Of a stretch of 64,000 nt of DNA, positions 1 through 13,237 are shown piece by piece. The stretch covers positions 24,456,479 to 24,520,478 of the forward strand of contig CM049321.1 of NCBI GenBank assembly GCA_026874595.1, written 5' to 3'. Numbering within the stretch: the stretch's first letter is position 1; the number at the start of each line of letters is the position of its first letter. The notes under the pieces are model-generated. The model was not told the DNA's origin. It was given only the letters and a program-made list of their open reading frames with translations, and searched no databases. The DNA is from Sipunculus nudus. Taxonomy: Eukaryota; Annelida; Sipuncula; Golfingiida; Sipunculidae. The translations under genes and the position numbers were made by a program.

Positions 1-64
1 TTCATGTGCCCGAACGAATGCACAACTTTCGCATCATTCATCACACACATGGCAACAGGCTACC

Positions 65-903
65 TTGCCTTGGTGCAAGGCTGAGAATTACACACCGGGG
101 GACCCGGGCCATTCTAAGCCTTGAATATGCTCTTACAAAATATCGTAGCGGCCCTTCTGATATATCAGAAGGAATGAATAAAAGAGTCATTATGAATAAG
201 ACGCAGCTTAAACAAGGTTAAATCTACCTATTTTTCCTTTATTTCTCAGTTTCCATACATATGGAGTGTCCTGGTAATGTAATATATGATATAACAGTAT
301 TTTATCATGAAGAGAAGAGCAGAAGACCATCATTGACACAGCCATGTTGCTGAGGCATGAACTCTGGTCACCCATGACCTGACCTGTAACCTGACCTCTG
401 GTGTACCAGAGTAATTTATCGCTAATAAATCTATTCCAAAACATCTTATTTCATAAATTATGCTTAAAAGTTAATGAAAATATATGGCTACAATAAGTCC
501 TTTTTTAAGTTTATGGCTATATCTTTTAGGTTTTTAACAAATTTGCCAATGGAAGTTATGGAAACAATATTCACAATAATTTATTTGGGACAATAATCAA
601 GGAACAACTTTTCTCATATCAATAAGGTCAAGGACAGGGTCATGTGACAAAAGATAAACATAACAGCATGGCAGGCTCCAGAAAATCAACAGGAGCCGAA
701 ATCTTAGCAATTTCCTTATAAGACAACTCCTACATTATTTATTTTTTGCTCCAGAACAGTTTATTAGTCATTATTGGTAAGAAATTGCTTAATTGCCCCC
801 ATTTTTCTCTGTTTATTTTGCAAATATCCTAATGTACCTTTGCTACGCCTTTCCATAAGAGGATCCCCATAACTGAAATCTCGTTTCAGTTATGAACCCA
901 TAA
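65..903. mobile_element. 839-bp insertion flanked by a 12-bp direct repeat
   Basis: Unit 2 reads continuously through 'CAACAGGCTACC' (15,179-15,190), but here that 12-mer occurs at 53-64 and again at 904-915 with 839 bp between. This fits an insertion with target-site duplication. The segment begins close to a hairpin (GCCTTG, 67-72, with CAAGGC, 76-81) and ends close to a perfect 10-bp hairpin (869-878 with 884-893, 5-base loop). No long ORF, poly-A tail or TG...CA ends are seen, so the class is unknown. The alternative is loss from unit 2 by recombination between the 12-mers. Confidence 0.6.
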
Positions 904-1090
904 CAACAGGCTACCGATGTTATACGAGTCCAGGTCGTGTTTGGGCTTCCGCACATTCAAGTTATCAAGAAAATACGTGTATCCATCGGAGACATCGCAA
1001 GGTTTCGGCACATGGCTAGTGCCATCTTGCTTTTCTCACCCCAGTTTCATTGCAGATATTGACGAATCTGAGGAAACATCAGATTTTTTT
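904..1090 (-). pseudogene. Broken copy of the unknown coding-like segment at 15,117-15,365
   Basis: The minus strand matches the segment at 15,117-15,365 at high identity but has an in-frame TGA and other changes. Its 3' half is cut off by the 839-bp insertion. It is therefore dead here. The family is not identified. Confidence 0.4.
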
Positions 1091-1654
1091 TTTAATTCTA
1101 AAATTCTACGAATCCGCGAAAAACGTTCATGCCTGCTGAATGGGGCCACATTAAAAAAATCAATGCTCGGCGTTATAGCTTGACATGTTTATAGTTACTA
1201 GAATTACACATACATATTTAGTTTTACTTTTATGAATACCTGCGAATGCGTGGGCTGATGTATAGTACTGCACTTTTAATGACTTTACCTGTAAAAATCC
1301 ATTTCATATGACCTCACATGCCCAAGAATCTTGTAGTGAAGATCGTATGAGTAGCATACTAGCACTTTGATACCTTTTGTATGAATATCAGAATAAAACT
1401 GGACCCCATTTATAAAAGTTGTATTGTTTTATAATCTATGGCCTGTCATGAAGAAATATCCTGCAGGTTAACGATCACCTGTGTGTGTTTGTTTGTTTGT
1501 CTGTCTTGTTTGTAAACAAGTATGAAAGACCAGCAGACAACTTGTCCTCCTGACACGGAGTAACTGTGCACAAGATCATAAACCATGCAGAAGTCAAGGC
1601 ATATATAGGCCTAAAGTAATACAGCCCAGAGTTTCCAATGTCTTCAGACTGTTC

Positions 1655-1945
1655 CACATATCTCCGATGTCACCCGATGTGTCCCGATGTCACCCGACCT
1701 GTCCCGATGTCAGACCGATGTCAAACGTATGTCTCGGTATGGACGGACGTCGCACCTATGTAAACAAAAATGCACGGACTCAACCCGTTTGGTCATGCGA
1801 ATAATGCGGTCATGTAATCATAACGATATCGTGGGAACATCGCTGACACACCGTGGAACACCGGCATTTCATCTGTAGAGATCGGGGTGACACTGTGACA
1901 CATGGGGGTAACATCATGTTAACATCTGGTTAATATCCGGATGAT
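1655..1945. repeat. CCGATGT-motif array with inverted downstream half
   Basis: Short units around 'CCGATGT', with spacers of the type CACC or GTCC, repeat at ~11-bp spacing at about 1,662-1,725. The reverse-complement form (ACATCGGGG / GGTGACA-like) follows at about 1,835-1,945. The same two-armed arrangement is at 15,925-16,255 and 45,600-45,935. The layout is foldback-like, but no boundaries or target duplication can be fixed. There is no coding potential. Confidence 0.6.
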
Positions 1946-2637
1946 ATGTACTCCCGATGATTAAGAAGATAAATCTAGTTGGGTTAATATTTACTAAAAT
2001 GCAAAACTATCACGAAGAGCTCAAAATCTAAAAAATAACCTCTACACGCCCTTAGGGTCCCATGTGCTCAATGGGCCAATATATGCATGGTTGTGGGATG
2101 TCTGTGCGTCGGATACATGTAACATGTTGTTTACACACACGGCAGCGCCTCAAGATCAGCAACCTAATGGCCCATGTAAACGCACTTGGTAACGACGAAA
2201 TAGCCGTTGAAAATGAGGACGTATTATTCCGAAGCCACCTATCTTGTTGCCACACCAGATTATGAAACTGTATTAACTAATATTTCATATACAAGGTTTA
2301 CTTAAGCATATGAACTAAATAAGATGAAAAAAAAAACACGCACGTGATGGGTAAAGCTGATTTTTTTTTCCAACTACAGAATATTTCTTTAAACAATATC
2401 GGTACAATGTTTCCAAATGTGTCCAATGTCTCCCCGTAGTAACTCCGTTTCCAAAGATTTCAGCATGTTCATAAATGTGACAATGTTACCCCGATCGATG
2501 TTTCTCTCATTCCTATGTAAGAGGGGCCCATAAAATTCAATTATTTACTCAAGGACATGTTTTTTTTTGTCAGTCTGTGGCTAGAACATCTTTTTTACTG
2601 CACAAATCGAGAAATACAATTACACAGATGTCACAAA
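1946..2637. other. Shared non-coding unit sequence
   Basis: This stretch is conserved at 16,256-16,960 and 26,590-27,160, and part of it is inverted in unit 4 (46,890-47,352). I see only short open frames that are not conserved between copies, and no gene. Confidence 0.6.
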
Positions 2638-2705
2638 TGGGGCCTGGACAGTGGAGTGGTAAAACGCTCGGCCTTCGAACGCTCGGGAGCCTCAGCGGCA
2701 TAGTT
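2638..2705 (+). mobile_element. Remnant of a tRNA-type SINE head
   Basis: The segment starts 'GGGCCTGGACAG', the same junction as the better preserved SINE at 27,170-27,402 in unit 3. It then diverges and loses the B box. Unit 2 lacks it at the same site, around 16,950. Confidence 0.45.
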
Positions 2706-3493
2706 TTGCAATCTAGCCGAGGATTGGAGTTAATGTCTTACAAAAAGTTATGAATTATAAAATATCATTCTTATCGTATGTATCATCATTCGATAGAAAC
2801 TGCCTCCAGCAGACTTCTGACATATATTTACCCCCCCCCCCCAAAAAAAAAAGAAAAGAAAATACAGCATTTTAAAATACCAAATGTACATTTATTTTTC
2901 ATTAATTAGTTCGTGTCTATTTTCTACAAGAAAGCACTTACATTAACATGGCAAAATGAATACTTTTATTTGCCTTTAAAGGAGTTAAACATTATCCTCA
3001 GTAATAATCTCTGGCGTTGTCTATCGAATTTGTTTTGGAAAAGCATCAGCCAATTTCCCAGAAGTCGGTGATGAGCTAGATGAGGAATCTTGTTTGAGTC
3101 ACGACGTGGCTGGTATTATCTATACAGAACCGGAAAGTGAGAGAAAATGCACCGTTATCGCATAGCTATCAATGTTTTGTGGTTTTCCACGTGGTGTTAT
3201 TATCCGACAGAGCTGAAGGATCAAAGTATAAGTGATCGTGAAAAAAAAGTCCACATGCCGCCTTGTCCAAGGACCAGAAATGCCTTTAAATAGAAATAAT
3301 GCTTCCTGTTTGAAGAAGAAAAAAAAAACACGTATCGCCTCAGTACATGGGCCTTGTTGCTGATAAAAATGTGAGGGAGACAGCCAAAGTAATAATAAAA
3401 TCCCCGCTCAGTCTCCTCAAGACAACTCCCCACGTTATGATGATTTTCGTCCATCGCTTTGGTGTGATGACCATGAGGATCAAGTCTTTTAGA
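2706..3493. other. Shared non-coding unit sequence
   Basis: This is conserved in units 2 and 3 (17,220-18,090 and 27,700-28,530). It contains a poly-C tract at 2,831-2,842. No gene is supported. A 129-codon minus-strand open frame at 3,221-3,610 runs across the MITE boundary and is not kept in the other units. Confidence 0.6.
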
Positions 3494-3708
3494 TGATCTA
3501 CAGGGGCGGATCCAGGATTTAGGGAAAGAGGGGGTCCAACCTAGGAGGACTAATGAAAATCCTAAAAAAAAGGTCATCACGTCTGGAAAAGGGGGGGGTC
3601 CAGGCCGCAAAATTACGTCTAAAACCCCTTAAAAAAGGTTGCTTCGGGTGAAAAAGGGGGGGGGGGGGGTCCGGACCCCCCCCCCCCCCGGATCCGCTTC
3701 TGATCTAC
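3494..3708. mobile_element. hAT-type MITE with 8-bp target duplication
   Basis: The 8-bp direct repeat TGATCTAC occurs at 3,494-3,501 and 3,701-3,708. Between them is a ~200-bp segment whose ends are inverted repeats: left AGGGGCGGATCC, and right, read on the minus strand, GAAGCGGATCCG. The 8-bp duplication and GGGGCGGATCC-type ends fit non-autonomous hAT elements. The interior is mostly poly-G/poly-C and carries no coding sequence. Unit 3 shows an empty site near 28,530-28,560. Confidence 0.75.
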
Positions 3709-4067
3709 CTTTTTGTGTCCGGATATGACTTGTCAGGCCAATCATGGCACGGGGGAACCTCACACATGTTGGACTCATGTGATCGGTGGTTGCTGTTGAG
3801 GTAGCTGCCATCCTTGAGGAACTTACGATTCCTTCTGGACTCGGCCAGTCCTGCTACCTCACCATCTTCTGCACCTCTGTGTGCAGCTGCATACCATTTC
3901 TATCCGATGCTGGGCTTTTCCACATATTTTCCAAACAATCGCTTAGTTGTCTCTTTTATCTCCCTAATGCAGATTTCACATTTTTTTACTGCATCACATA
4001 ATAGGAATATTTATTTTCGCTCCCTGAATACAATTTTTGCGTCATTTTTATCATTAAAGTTATTCAC
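3709..4067. other. Shared non-coding unit sequence
   Basis: This is near-identical to 18,085-18,430. Two overlapping short plus-strand open frames exist in both units, but they conflict with each other and match no protein I recognise. I do not call a gene. Confidence 0.5.
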
Positions 4068-4572
4068 AGTTACACTCCATTAAGAAGCCTTCGGTCAGCA
4101 GCTAAAAACTTACTGGTCGTGCCTTTTACCAAATCGTCCTGTGTACAAAATCGGGCATTCAGTGTTGTTGGTCCGAAACTGTGGAATGACCTACCAGATA
4201 CTCTAAGAGAAGCCACCAGTCTCTCAGAATTTAAAAGTAAATTAAAGACATATTTGTTCATGGAACATTTTTATGCCTAGTCATTTGTACGATATTTTAT
4301 ACTATTGATAGTGAAATGTTTGAACATTTTAGTGGAATTATGGAAGTTTTAACAGATAGTTGAACTATTTACTTTAATATGTCTTATTTAATACTGTAAG
4401 CTTCTGAATGTAATATCTTAGTCAACTGGACTTTAAATTCATATTTTTACAATGGTATGTTTAATGATTGCTGATTGTATTCTAGTTATGTAATAGCGTT
4501 TTAGAGCATGTAACATCATGAATTATACGATTTATAAAATACATTATTATTAAATTATTATTATTAAAGTAT
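4068..4572 (+). mobile_element. 5'-truncated LINE tail (CR1/L2-like ORF2 C-terminus)
   Basis: Positions 4,071-4,280 encode an uninterrupted C-terminal tail ending in TAG. Hallmarks are YTPLRSLRSAAKNLL, then RAFSVVGPKLWNDLP, then SLSEFKSKLKTYLF, the classic post-RT tail of CR1/L2-type non-LTR retrotransposons. An AT-rich 3' UTR with TTA-type repeats ends near 4,560. A direct repeat resembling ATTAAAGTATT lies on both sides (about 4,054-4,064 and 4,561-4,572). Units 2 and 3 lack it, so the insertion is recent relative to the duplication. No RT or endonuclease domain remains. Confidence 0.8.
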
Positions 4573-6673
<2,101 letters not shown>

Positions 6674-7800
6674 TCAGATCTCACTTGGTTTAGGCCTAGC
6701 TTCTATCGTACCAGGACCATTAGGATAATTCGAACGGTTGAATGCTCTGCATATACGCCGTATTAGAACAGTACGATAATATGGTACACGCCATAAATAT
6801 ACAAAAACATCCAGCAAGGAATTACACATAGCAACCAGAGTCATCATGGTACGGTAGCGCCCCCAATCGGCGTCATCAAGCAAGAATCCGTATGTTTGTA
6901 TTGAAAGTACAACAAAAAATGGCCCCCAGCATATGTAAAACAACCCGAGCACGATAAGACTGGTCTGGGCTAGTTTGATTTCTTGCCGCATTTTCTTGTG
7001 TCTGATCTTCAGTTCTTCTGATTGTTGTGGAAGATCGCGCATGGCCGCACTTCGGCTCCTCTGGTACTGCAAAAATACGATAATCATAAGTCCATAAACG
7101 ATAGCGATGAGAGCAGTACTGATGTAAAACGACGGTATCAAATCAGTACCAAAGTACTCCCACTTAAACATGAGAGTCAGCCAGCAAGTGAAAGTCCCGT
7201 CAGTATTACGGTCTGAAAGTAAAAGTACCGGCAGTACCACGCCGTGCAGAATTGATATCCCCACATACCAGCGGCGACCACGTGCGCTCGCTTTCTGGTT
7301 ATTAGTGAGTGATAATGGAGGGGTTCACAGACGGCAATAAAGCGGTCCACGGCGACCACACACAGCAGTAATATCGAAGCCACCATCGGGGTTATCTGCA
7401 TCAGATACCGTGCGATACACATGCTCAGCATCTGTTCGTATTTTGTGTCGGAGAGTATCAACGCTCCGTACGGCATGCTAATTCCAACAAAAAAGTCAGC
7501 GATGGACAGATGTACGAGGAAAAAGGTCGAATTTGTTCTGAGTTTCATCGAACTGGAGCACAAGTAAGTCAGGATAAAAAGGCAATTTCCGAACATAATT
7601 GAAATCCCGATAACAACAAGTGCAACGACAAACAATGTTCGGGCCTCAGGTGAAAGGTTATCCAAGTAGGTTGTGTTGGTTTTCCAAATAATGCCCAACA
7701 CCTTGTTTCCGCTGATGTGATATCCGGTGATATTCATTCTGCAGGTAAACCTTTCATTACCTTTTCCTTGCTTATTTACAGCTGCAGTTATTATGATCAT
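6674..7800 (-). pseudogene. A1: class A GPCR with one-base frameshift in TM4
   Basis: Read on the minus strand, this encodes the same seven-helix receptor as the intact A2 gene at 22,654-23,781. The N-terminal frame runs from 7,800 through TM4 and the C-terminal frame to the stop at 6,674. They are joined by loss of one base in a run: four C at 7,259-7,262, against five in A2 and A3, right after the TM4 Trp codon. Elsewhere all marks are kept: DRF at the end of TM3, CWGP in TM6, DVFVY in TM7, and the C-terminal tail ending PSEI. The lesion is in a homopolymer, so an assembly error is possible and the gene could be live. The start may be the second Met (at about 7,739), since all A copies align from there. 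Confidence 0.85.
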
Positions 7801-8765
7801 TATATAACTTTTGATTCTTAAAACTTAAGATACACCGATACCACTCTTTCATCCTTTACCGTGTTCTGGTCACGACAACCTTACTGTAGTCTATGTAGTG
7901 TTGACGTCACGGCGCTAGAGTCAAAATTCTCTGCCCGATGCTTGCAGGTTCCCTGTTCAGAGTATTATATGCATGTGCCGTACAAAACGTATACGTTGGA
8001 AGCGAGTACACAAAAAGAGTACACACTGCCCGCCTGCTTTATCTGCTTTACTAAATAAACTTTGCACAGGAATTACGAAAATAAGTTACAATCCCCAGCC
8101 GTGCGCTCCGATCATAAACCATTCGGAATGAATTGCTTTGCACCCAAGGGACATCCTTAATTTCGTATAATCTTTAGTTGACTTAATATTATCGCGCTGA
8201 TGGATTGGGATAGCTTTGGATTAGTTTTTGAGGGTGTGAGTTTAAGAGATTAATTATTTAGTTGTGAATCAGTTTATATAATAGGCAACATATATTAAAT
8301 AAATCTGTCAACGGAGTATGGAACCAAAGCTCGGATATACCGGTTAACGCAAAATACGTCACATATTACCATCTTACAGTTAGGAATAAAATATATGACC
8401 CTTTTTTAAATAGTGTATATGAACAACACATTTGTCGTTTGATCCACCCATGTCAATTGAGCTTTTATAATAATAAAAAAAATGCTGTATTGTTCATCCA
8501 AATATATAATCTGATGATTTCCATGAAAGAAAACTTGAAACTATAAATAAATATTAAAGACTTGATGCAAATAAATAAGAATAACAAAAGTGCATGGACA
8601 ATTTCCTTTTATGGAATTACAAAAAAATACTCACGGACATGACAGAGATTTTCAAGTCAATCTGTTAATAAAGGCGTTTTGGATATATGGTTAAAAGCTT
8701 GTGTATATTCAACAAGTATTATCTGGATATATTAAACAATTTAAACGATTACTTAATGTTAAATT
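7801..8765. other. Shared 5' flank between divergent A1 and B1 receptors
   Basis: This segment is conserved at 23,782-24,345, 33,387-34,370 and 49,236-49,910, and is therefore the common upstream DNA of the A genes. Close to the gene, A1 matches A3 and A2 matches A4. Promoter elements cannot be assigned with confidence. Confidence 0.5.
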
Positions 8766-8837
8766 ATGGCGCAAAGCAAGATAAGGTTGGGGTGGGGTTT
8801 TAGGGGGGTTGGCATATCAAGGCTAGGTGTTTGGTTG

Positions 8838-8990
8838 GAAGAGGTATGCGCTCTACTTAGGGGTCTGGTAACACGCGCGGCTCTCCCTGGAGAACCGGGT
8901 TCCAATTCCGGCGAAAATTGGAAAGCAGTGACCCGTCCACGGTCAGCGATTTATCCGGGTTCTCCAGTTTACTTTACCATTACAGATAAT
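8838..8990 (+). mobile_element. tRNA-type SINE, degraded
   Basis: A B-box-like GGTTCCAATTCC lies at 8,898-8,909. Downstream is the block 'TTATCCGGGTTCTCCAGTTT' (about 8,951-8,970), also seen at 34,552-34,571 and, diverged, in the SINE at 27,170. The copy at 34,430-34,590 has the better B box (GGTTCAAATTCC). The element is shared by units 1 and 3 and so predates that duplication. Confidence 0.55.
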
Positions 8991-9356
8991 TGAACGGCAC
9001 GAACTCAGCCACTGAGAGCGTTTCCAATCAGTTATCATAACTATTTGTAAAATTGCTTGCAAAATAAATACCCTTAAAAATATAGTTCCATTTTCTTTTC
9101 AAAAGTAACAACATCATTAGATAACTACGAAACTGAATTTATTGAATCCTGCATTCCGCATAAATGATTTATTGTTAAATAATGTTTAATATTAGATACT
9201 TTTCAAACCAAAGTCACTTTCCAGTACTACGCCGTGCTATCTATAACTGTAAAACTGTATAACTGTTATGTTGATGTTCCAGGTTACTTTTGTTTAATCA
9301 CAACAGACTTCAAATTTTTCTGCATTCAATCTTGACTTTCTCATACATACCCAAAT

Positions 9357-9394
9357 TTATATATATATATATATATATATGTATATAGTATTAA

Positions 9395-9466
<72 letters not shown>

Positions 9467-9525
9467 TGGCGACCCATTAAGTACGGCGAAATTCCGGCCT
9501 CTCTCTCTCTCTCTTTCTCTCTCAT

Positions 9526-9602
<77 letters not shown>
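9357..9602. repeat. (TA)n / (CT)n / (TA)n microsatellite block
   Basis: Two TA tracts (about 9,357-9,465 and 9,561-9,602) flank a CT-rich tract. A short non-repetitive piece at 9,466-9,500 (GGCGACCCATTAAGTACGGC) recurs at 24,352-24,371, marking the homologous position in unit 2. Confidence 0.9.
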
Positions 9603-9606
<4 letters not shown>

Positions 9607-9830
9607 TGAAACTTGTCTAACGGGACACCTCAATTAGACTGACAACTGGCTACAACGGACAAGATAGTCAAGTCCTTTCAAAATTTCCTATATGTTATGT
9701 ATAAGCCGAACCTCTGTAAGGCGGACACCTCACTACTGCGGACAACGGACAGCAGATTTCAACTCAAACCAACATTATAAGAGTAAATGAACCTGACATA
9801 TGCGGACACGATACGCCACCTCGACAACGA
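9603..9830 (+). mobile_element. pogo/Tc1-mariner-like transposon end, remnant
   Basis: Immediately after a TA, the sequence starts CAGTGAAACTTGTCTAACGG. It continues with repeated 'GGACACCTC' blocks, the look of pogo-type terminal regions with a TA target. A related end is at 50,372-50,470. No matching opposite terminal repeat was found, so this is a fragment at best. Confidence 0.4.
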
Positions 9831-11253
9831 TCACTCGCCCCGGGCAACATCAAAGACCACCGGTACCGTTGCTGTTCCCGAGACTGGAACACAAAGGATT
9901 ATGCAATCCTCATTTGTTACCTTAATGCGTGTCCGTGCTTATGTCACGGTGTGATGTGCTCCTAAGTTAAACACAGCAAATATGAAGCGGTAAACATCGT
10001 TTCACTTTATTTCACGGTTGATCATTCACACGTTGCGAAGCTGTATAGTTTTCGCTCGACCGCGGGGTCATTAACTTGATGAAACGGCTGCCGATTTCCC
10101 ATGCGTCCCTAATCTCACCACGCAATACCTAACTGTAAATAAGACACTTTGTTATAGCAGGCTGTCAAACAATTGAGAAGTAAACATTTAGGTAGACATT
10201 TATTACATCGTATTATATTGTAATCAAAAATGGCGGAATACGTCCGCATTCATTCATTAACTCCACAATTATTGCGAGGAACATGCCATAATCTTTACCT
10301 AGTTTTAATGTTTTTACAAATCCGTGTTATTCACTATAAAATATCACAAACACTTTTTAATGAAGTGAATGAAATGTTACGAATTTTCAGGAATGGCAGA
10401 GATTTTTTATGAGAGTGTGCATAGTTTTGTTTTGAAATCTCTTCTAAAAGTTATCTGAGGTGGACGCTCTTCTAGAGCTCTCTTTTTATAAAACATACTA
10501 TTATAAACAAGAAAACTGCAGTCCAATAAATGCAGCTTCCGACATTCACTTATTCGAGCATAAGTTACTGTGCATTTGTGAATATTCCTTGATGATTTTC
10601 CTAGATCCCGAATATTGCGCCGATTCCACACCAATATATAACTATTTATATATTGACCCATTCCCGAAATTCCATAAAAAAATATCACAAGATATCCCAA
10701 GAGTTATGTAGTGAAAAAACACATATATTCATACACACGAACGGGTATGGACGCATGCACCACTGGGGAGGCAATGCATGTTACTCCTACGCTACACTAT
10801 AATTATAAAATTAAGAGTGTTAACGGTGGTATCTTGGGGTTTTGCTGGAACCACTAATGGCCAGTTATTTAGCATGAACAATCACCTTGTTTTGGCGGTC
10901 TGAAAAATGAACGGATATCGTGATGACTCTTAGAGGCGTAAAATTATGTTCATGTGTAATTTATTGCATTTAATACATTTTGGAAATAGCCTGGTTGCAA
11001 CATTAAAGGTATACAGTGGTCAGCATGTGGAAGGAGGGATAATAAATATTAAAGTAATATATGGATATTAATATCAAACTTATGCACATGATTATACTGT
11101 TTATCTTTTTAAATCAGGAAGTTTTTAACCTCAATTAACCTTGAGTTTTACTTGATGATACTGTTATGATGATAAAATACTTCCTCCTTTGTCAAAATGG
11201 TCAAACATTTGAAAAATGAGTGATTTTCTTTATAATCATTATGCAAGTGCAAT

Positions 11254-11257
<4 letters not shown>
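9831..11257. other. B-unit non-coding DNA
   Basis: The part around 10,550-10,710 is similar to 37,885-38,065 in unit 3. The rest has no match inside the window that I can see. Overlapping opposite-strand open frames at 10,407-10,711 are each under 100 codons and are not conserved in unit 3. I see no gene. Confidence 0.5.

Positions 11258-11321
<64 letters not shown>
11258..11321. repeat. (CT)n then (TA)n microsatellite
   Basis: About 31 bp of CT is followed by about 32 bp of TA. The flank (11,390-11,480) matches 40,560-40,640 in unit 3, where the repeat is nearly gone. Confidence 0.9.
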
Positions 11322-11322
<1 letters not shown>

Positions 11323-13184
11323 CAGAGAGAGACAGAGAGGGAAATTTAAAAGTTAGAAATTATTTATATATAGAGATAATGCTTTTATCTTTACATAACC
11401 TACCCTATAAGGATCCGGGTTCACAAGAAAAACTATACCACGTACATTAGAGCAATATACATTTAGATAAAAAACGTGATATGTATCACTGTGGACGTGT
11501 ACACGACGGTAGGTCATTTGGCTGCCTATGTTACACGATTCAAACAACGTGTGCCGCTAACTCTAAATCTCCAGGAATCAACCAGTTCAGATATAAAAGT
11601 AAACAGAGCTTGCGAGAGCTATACAACTGCTACGACCATTTAGGAAGCCTAATTTATTAGACCAATAAAACTTTTAGATGTTTAGAGCTTACCATTTGTT
11701 TTACACTGGAGTATTTTATGAGTGATTTGCACCGATGTTTTTCTCGATAAAAAATGATAGTTTATATGTTGACATGAGTTCAGAATAAGGAACATCCTGG
11801 TCGCATATATAATTGGGGTTTCCAAGTATTACGTCACGGTCGGAACAATACGTTTACACACAGGATTAAATCAAAGTTCCTCTTCCTACGTGCTCTGCGA
11901 CAGAGATTACACATTGTGCAGGCACATCTCGGACAAAGAGGAGGTACCAGTTAAGATTTAAAGAGTCAGGACAAAGAAGGTGTGTTATTACACAGTATCA
12001 GTGGCTCTAGATATATATTGTATGGGAAATAAGTCAAAGGAGTACGTATTTTGAAATTCTTTATTTATGGAACACAAAGCCAGTGTCAAAACGCATCCAT
12101 TCTAAATGGACATCCTTCAGAATGACCAAATATTTTCAGTTTATTGGTACTCATGAAACGCATATTAAAAGCAAAAAGGGTGTTTTTCGTTATAAAGGAT
12201 GAGTGCCAAGGGAAGAAAATGCCAAGGGATAAAAATGACAATGTCATCTACTGGTGTTTATCGACTGTTGCTGAATGAGCCCATGTACGAGTTCAGGGAT
12301 CTTCGACAAATGCCAAAAAGATTGACTTATAAATAAAAGTTAGATTCAGCGTTTTGAATGAATATATGATTGTGACTCAAGCGATCAGTTTCAAGGGGAG
12401 ATTTTTCTGAGCCAGTAAAATTAGATTACTTCAGGAACAAGAATCCCTTTGTGCCTTTTCGAGAACAGCAGCTAGCTCAACGTGAACTGTATCCAAAGCT
12501 CAGGATAAAGAAAAGCAACCATCGAGAGCAACATATCCTGCATCAGCAGAGGACCGGTTATTTATTTTTGTTTTAGACATACGATGCTTTTATATCTAAC
12601 TATTTTATGACAGAGGCGTGCCTGCAGACAGCATCAAAGCCAAGGATGTGGTCACAGAATATATGGCAATATTCAGTATCTAATACTGCCTAATGGTATC
12701 CAATGTTTGACATGAAATAGACCGAGGTCATTTTGTAGCTAAATATACAATGGTAATATACTGTCTTATATGTATGGTATCCAAGACAATGGCTCTGCCT
12801 CCCCTATAAAAGGTCCCATTCCTCTGATGCATAATTATGTCTCTAAGAGATGCCACATTTTTGAATCTCACAAAGAAAATAAGGTTTGATGTTCTCCCTG
12901 AGACAGATCCAGGAGGATTATAGGAAACAGAAGCGAGACTTGTATAAGGTGTTTTGATTCTGGGAGAATGGGCCTCTGGGCCCCTGTTCGCCAAAGTTGG
13001 TTATCCAACTAAGATCTTTAATGTGATCCGCCCATTCCATGGATTGTTAGCCATGTTATTGACACTACTTCTATTAAATGTACTGTCTATTCTGCATCGC
13101 TTCATGATGACTGTGAACTGAAGGACTGCGACTAACATATGCGAGTATACGGTCTAATTCAACGATATTAATGAAGGATTAAAG
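11322..13184. other. 5' flank of the B1 receptor
   Basis: This is shared with about 40,540-42,090. No coding sequence is recognised. If the acceptor just upstream of B1 is used, a 5' UTR exon and promoter should lie in or beyond this interval, but I cannot place them. Confidence 0.45.
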
Positions 13185-13204
13185 TTGTGTTTTATCTCAT
13201 TCAG
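13185..13204 (+). other. Candidate 3' splice acceptor upstream of B1
   Basis: A pyrimidine-rich stretch ends in CAG at 13,204, 33 bp before the first ATG. The equivalent ending TTCAG and the following TGAAAA are kept in B3 at 42,108-42,118. Conservation of the acceptor while surrounding bases drift suggests the coding exon is spliced to an upstream non-coding exon. This is inference only. Confidence 0.4.
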
Positions 13205-13237
13205 TGAAAATAGAATATTGAAAACTATTTGACGAGT

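Noticed and set aside
9603-10130. Complete pogo-like transposon
   Set aside because: Only one terminal region is recognisable; no opposite inverted end or transposase.
13229-13237. Extension of B1 upstream of the first ATG
   Set aside because: The extra codons begin with TTG, not a normal eukaryotic start. The ATG at 13,238 aligns with Met10 of B3.
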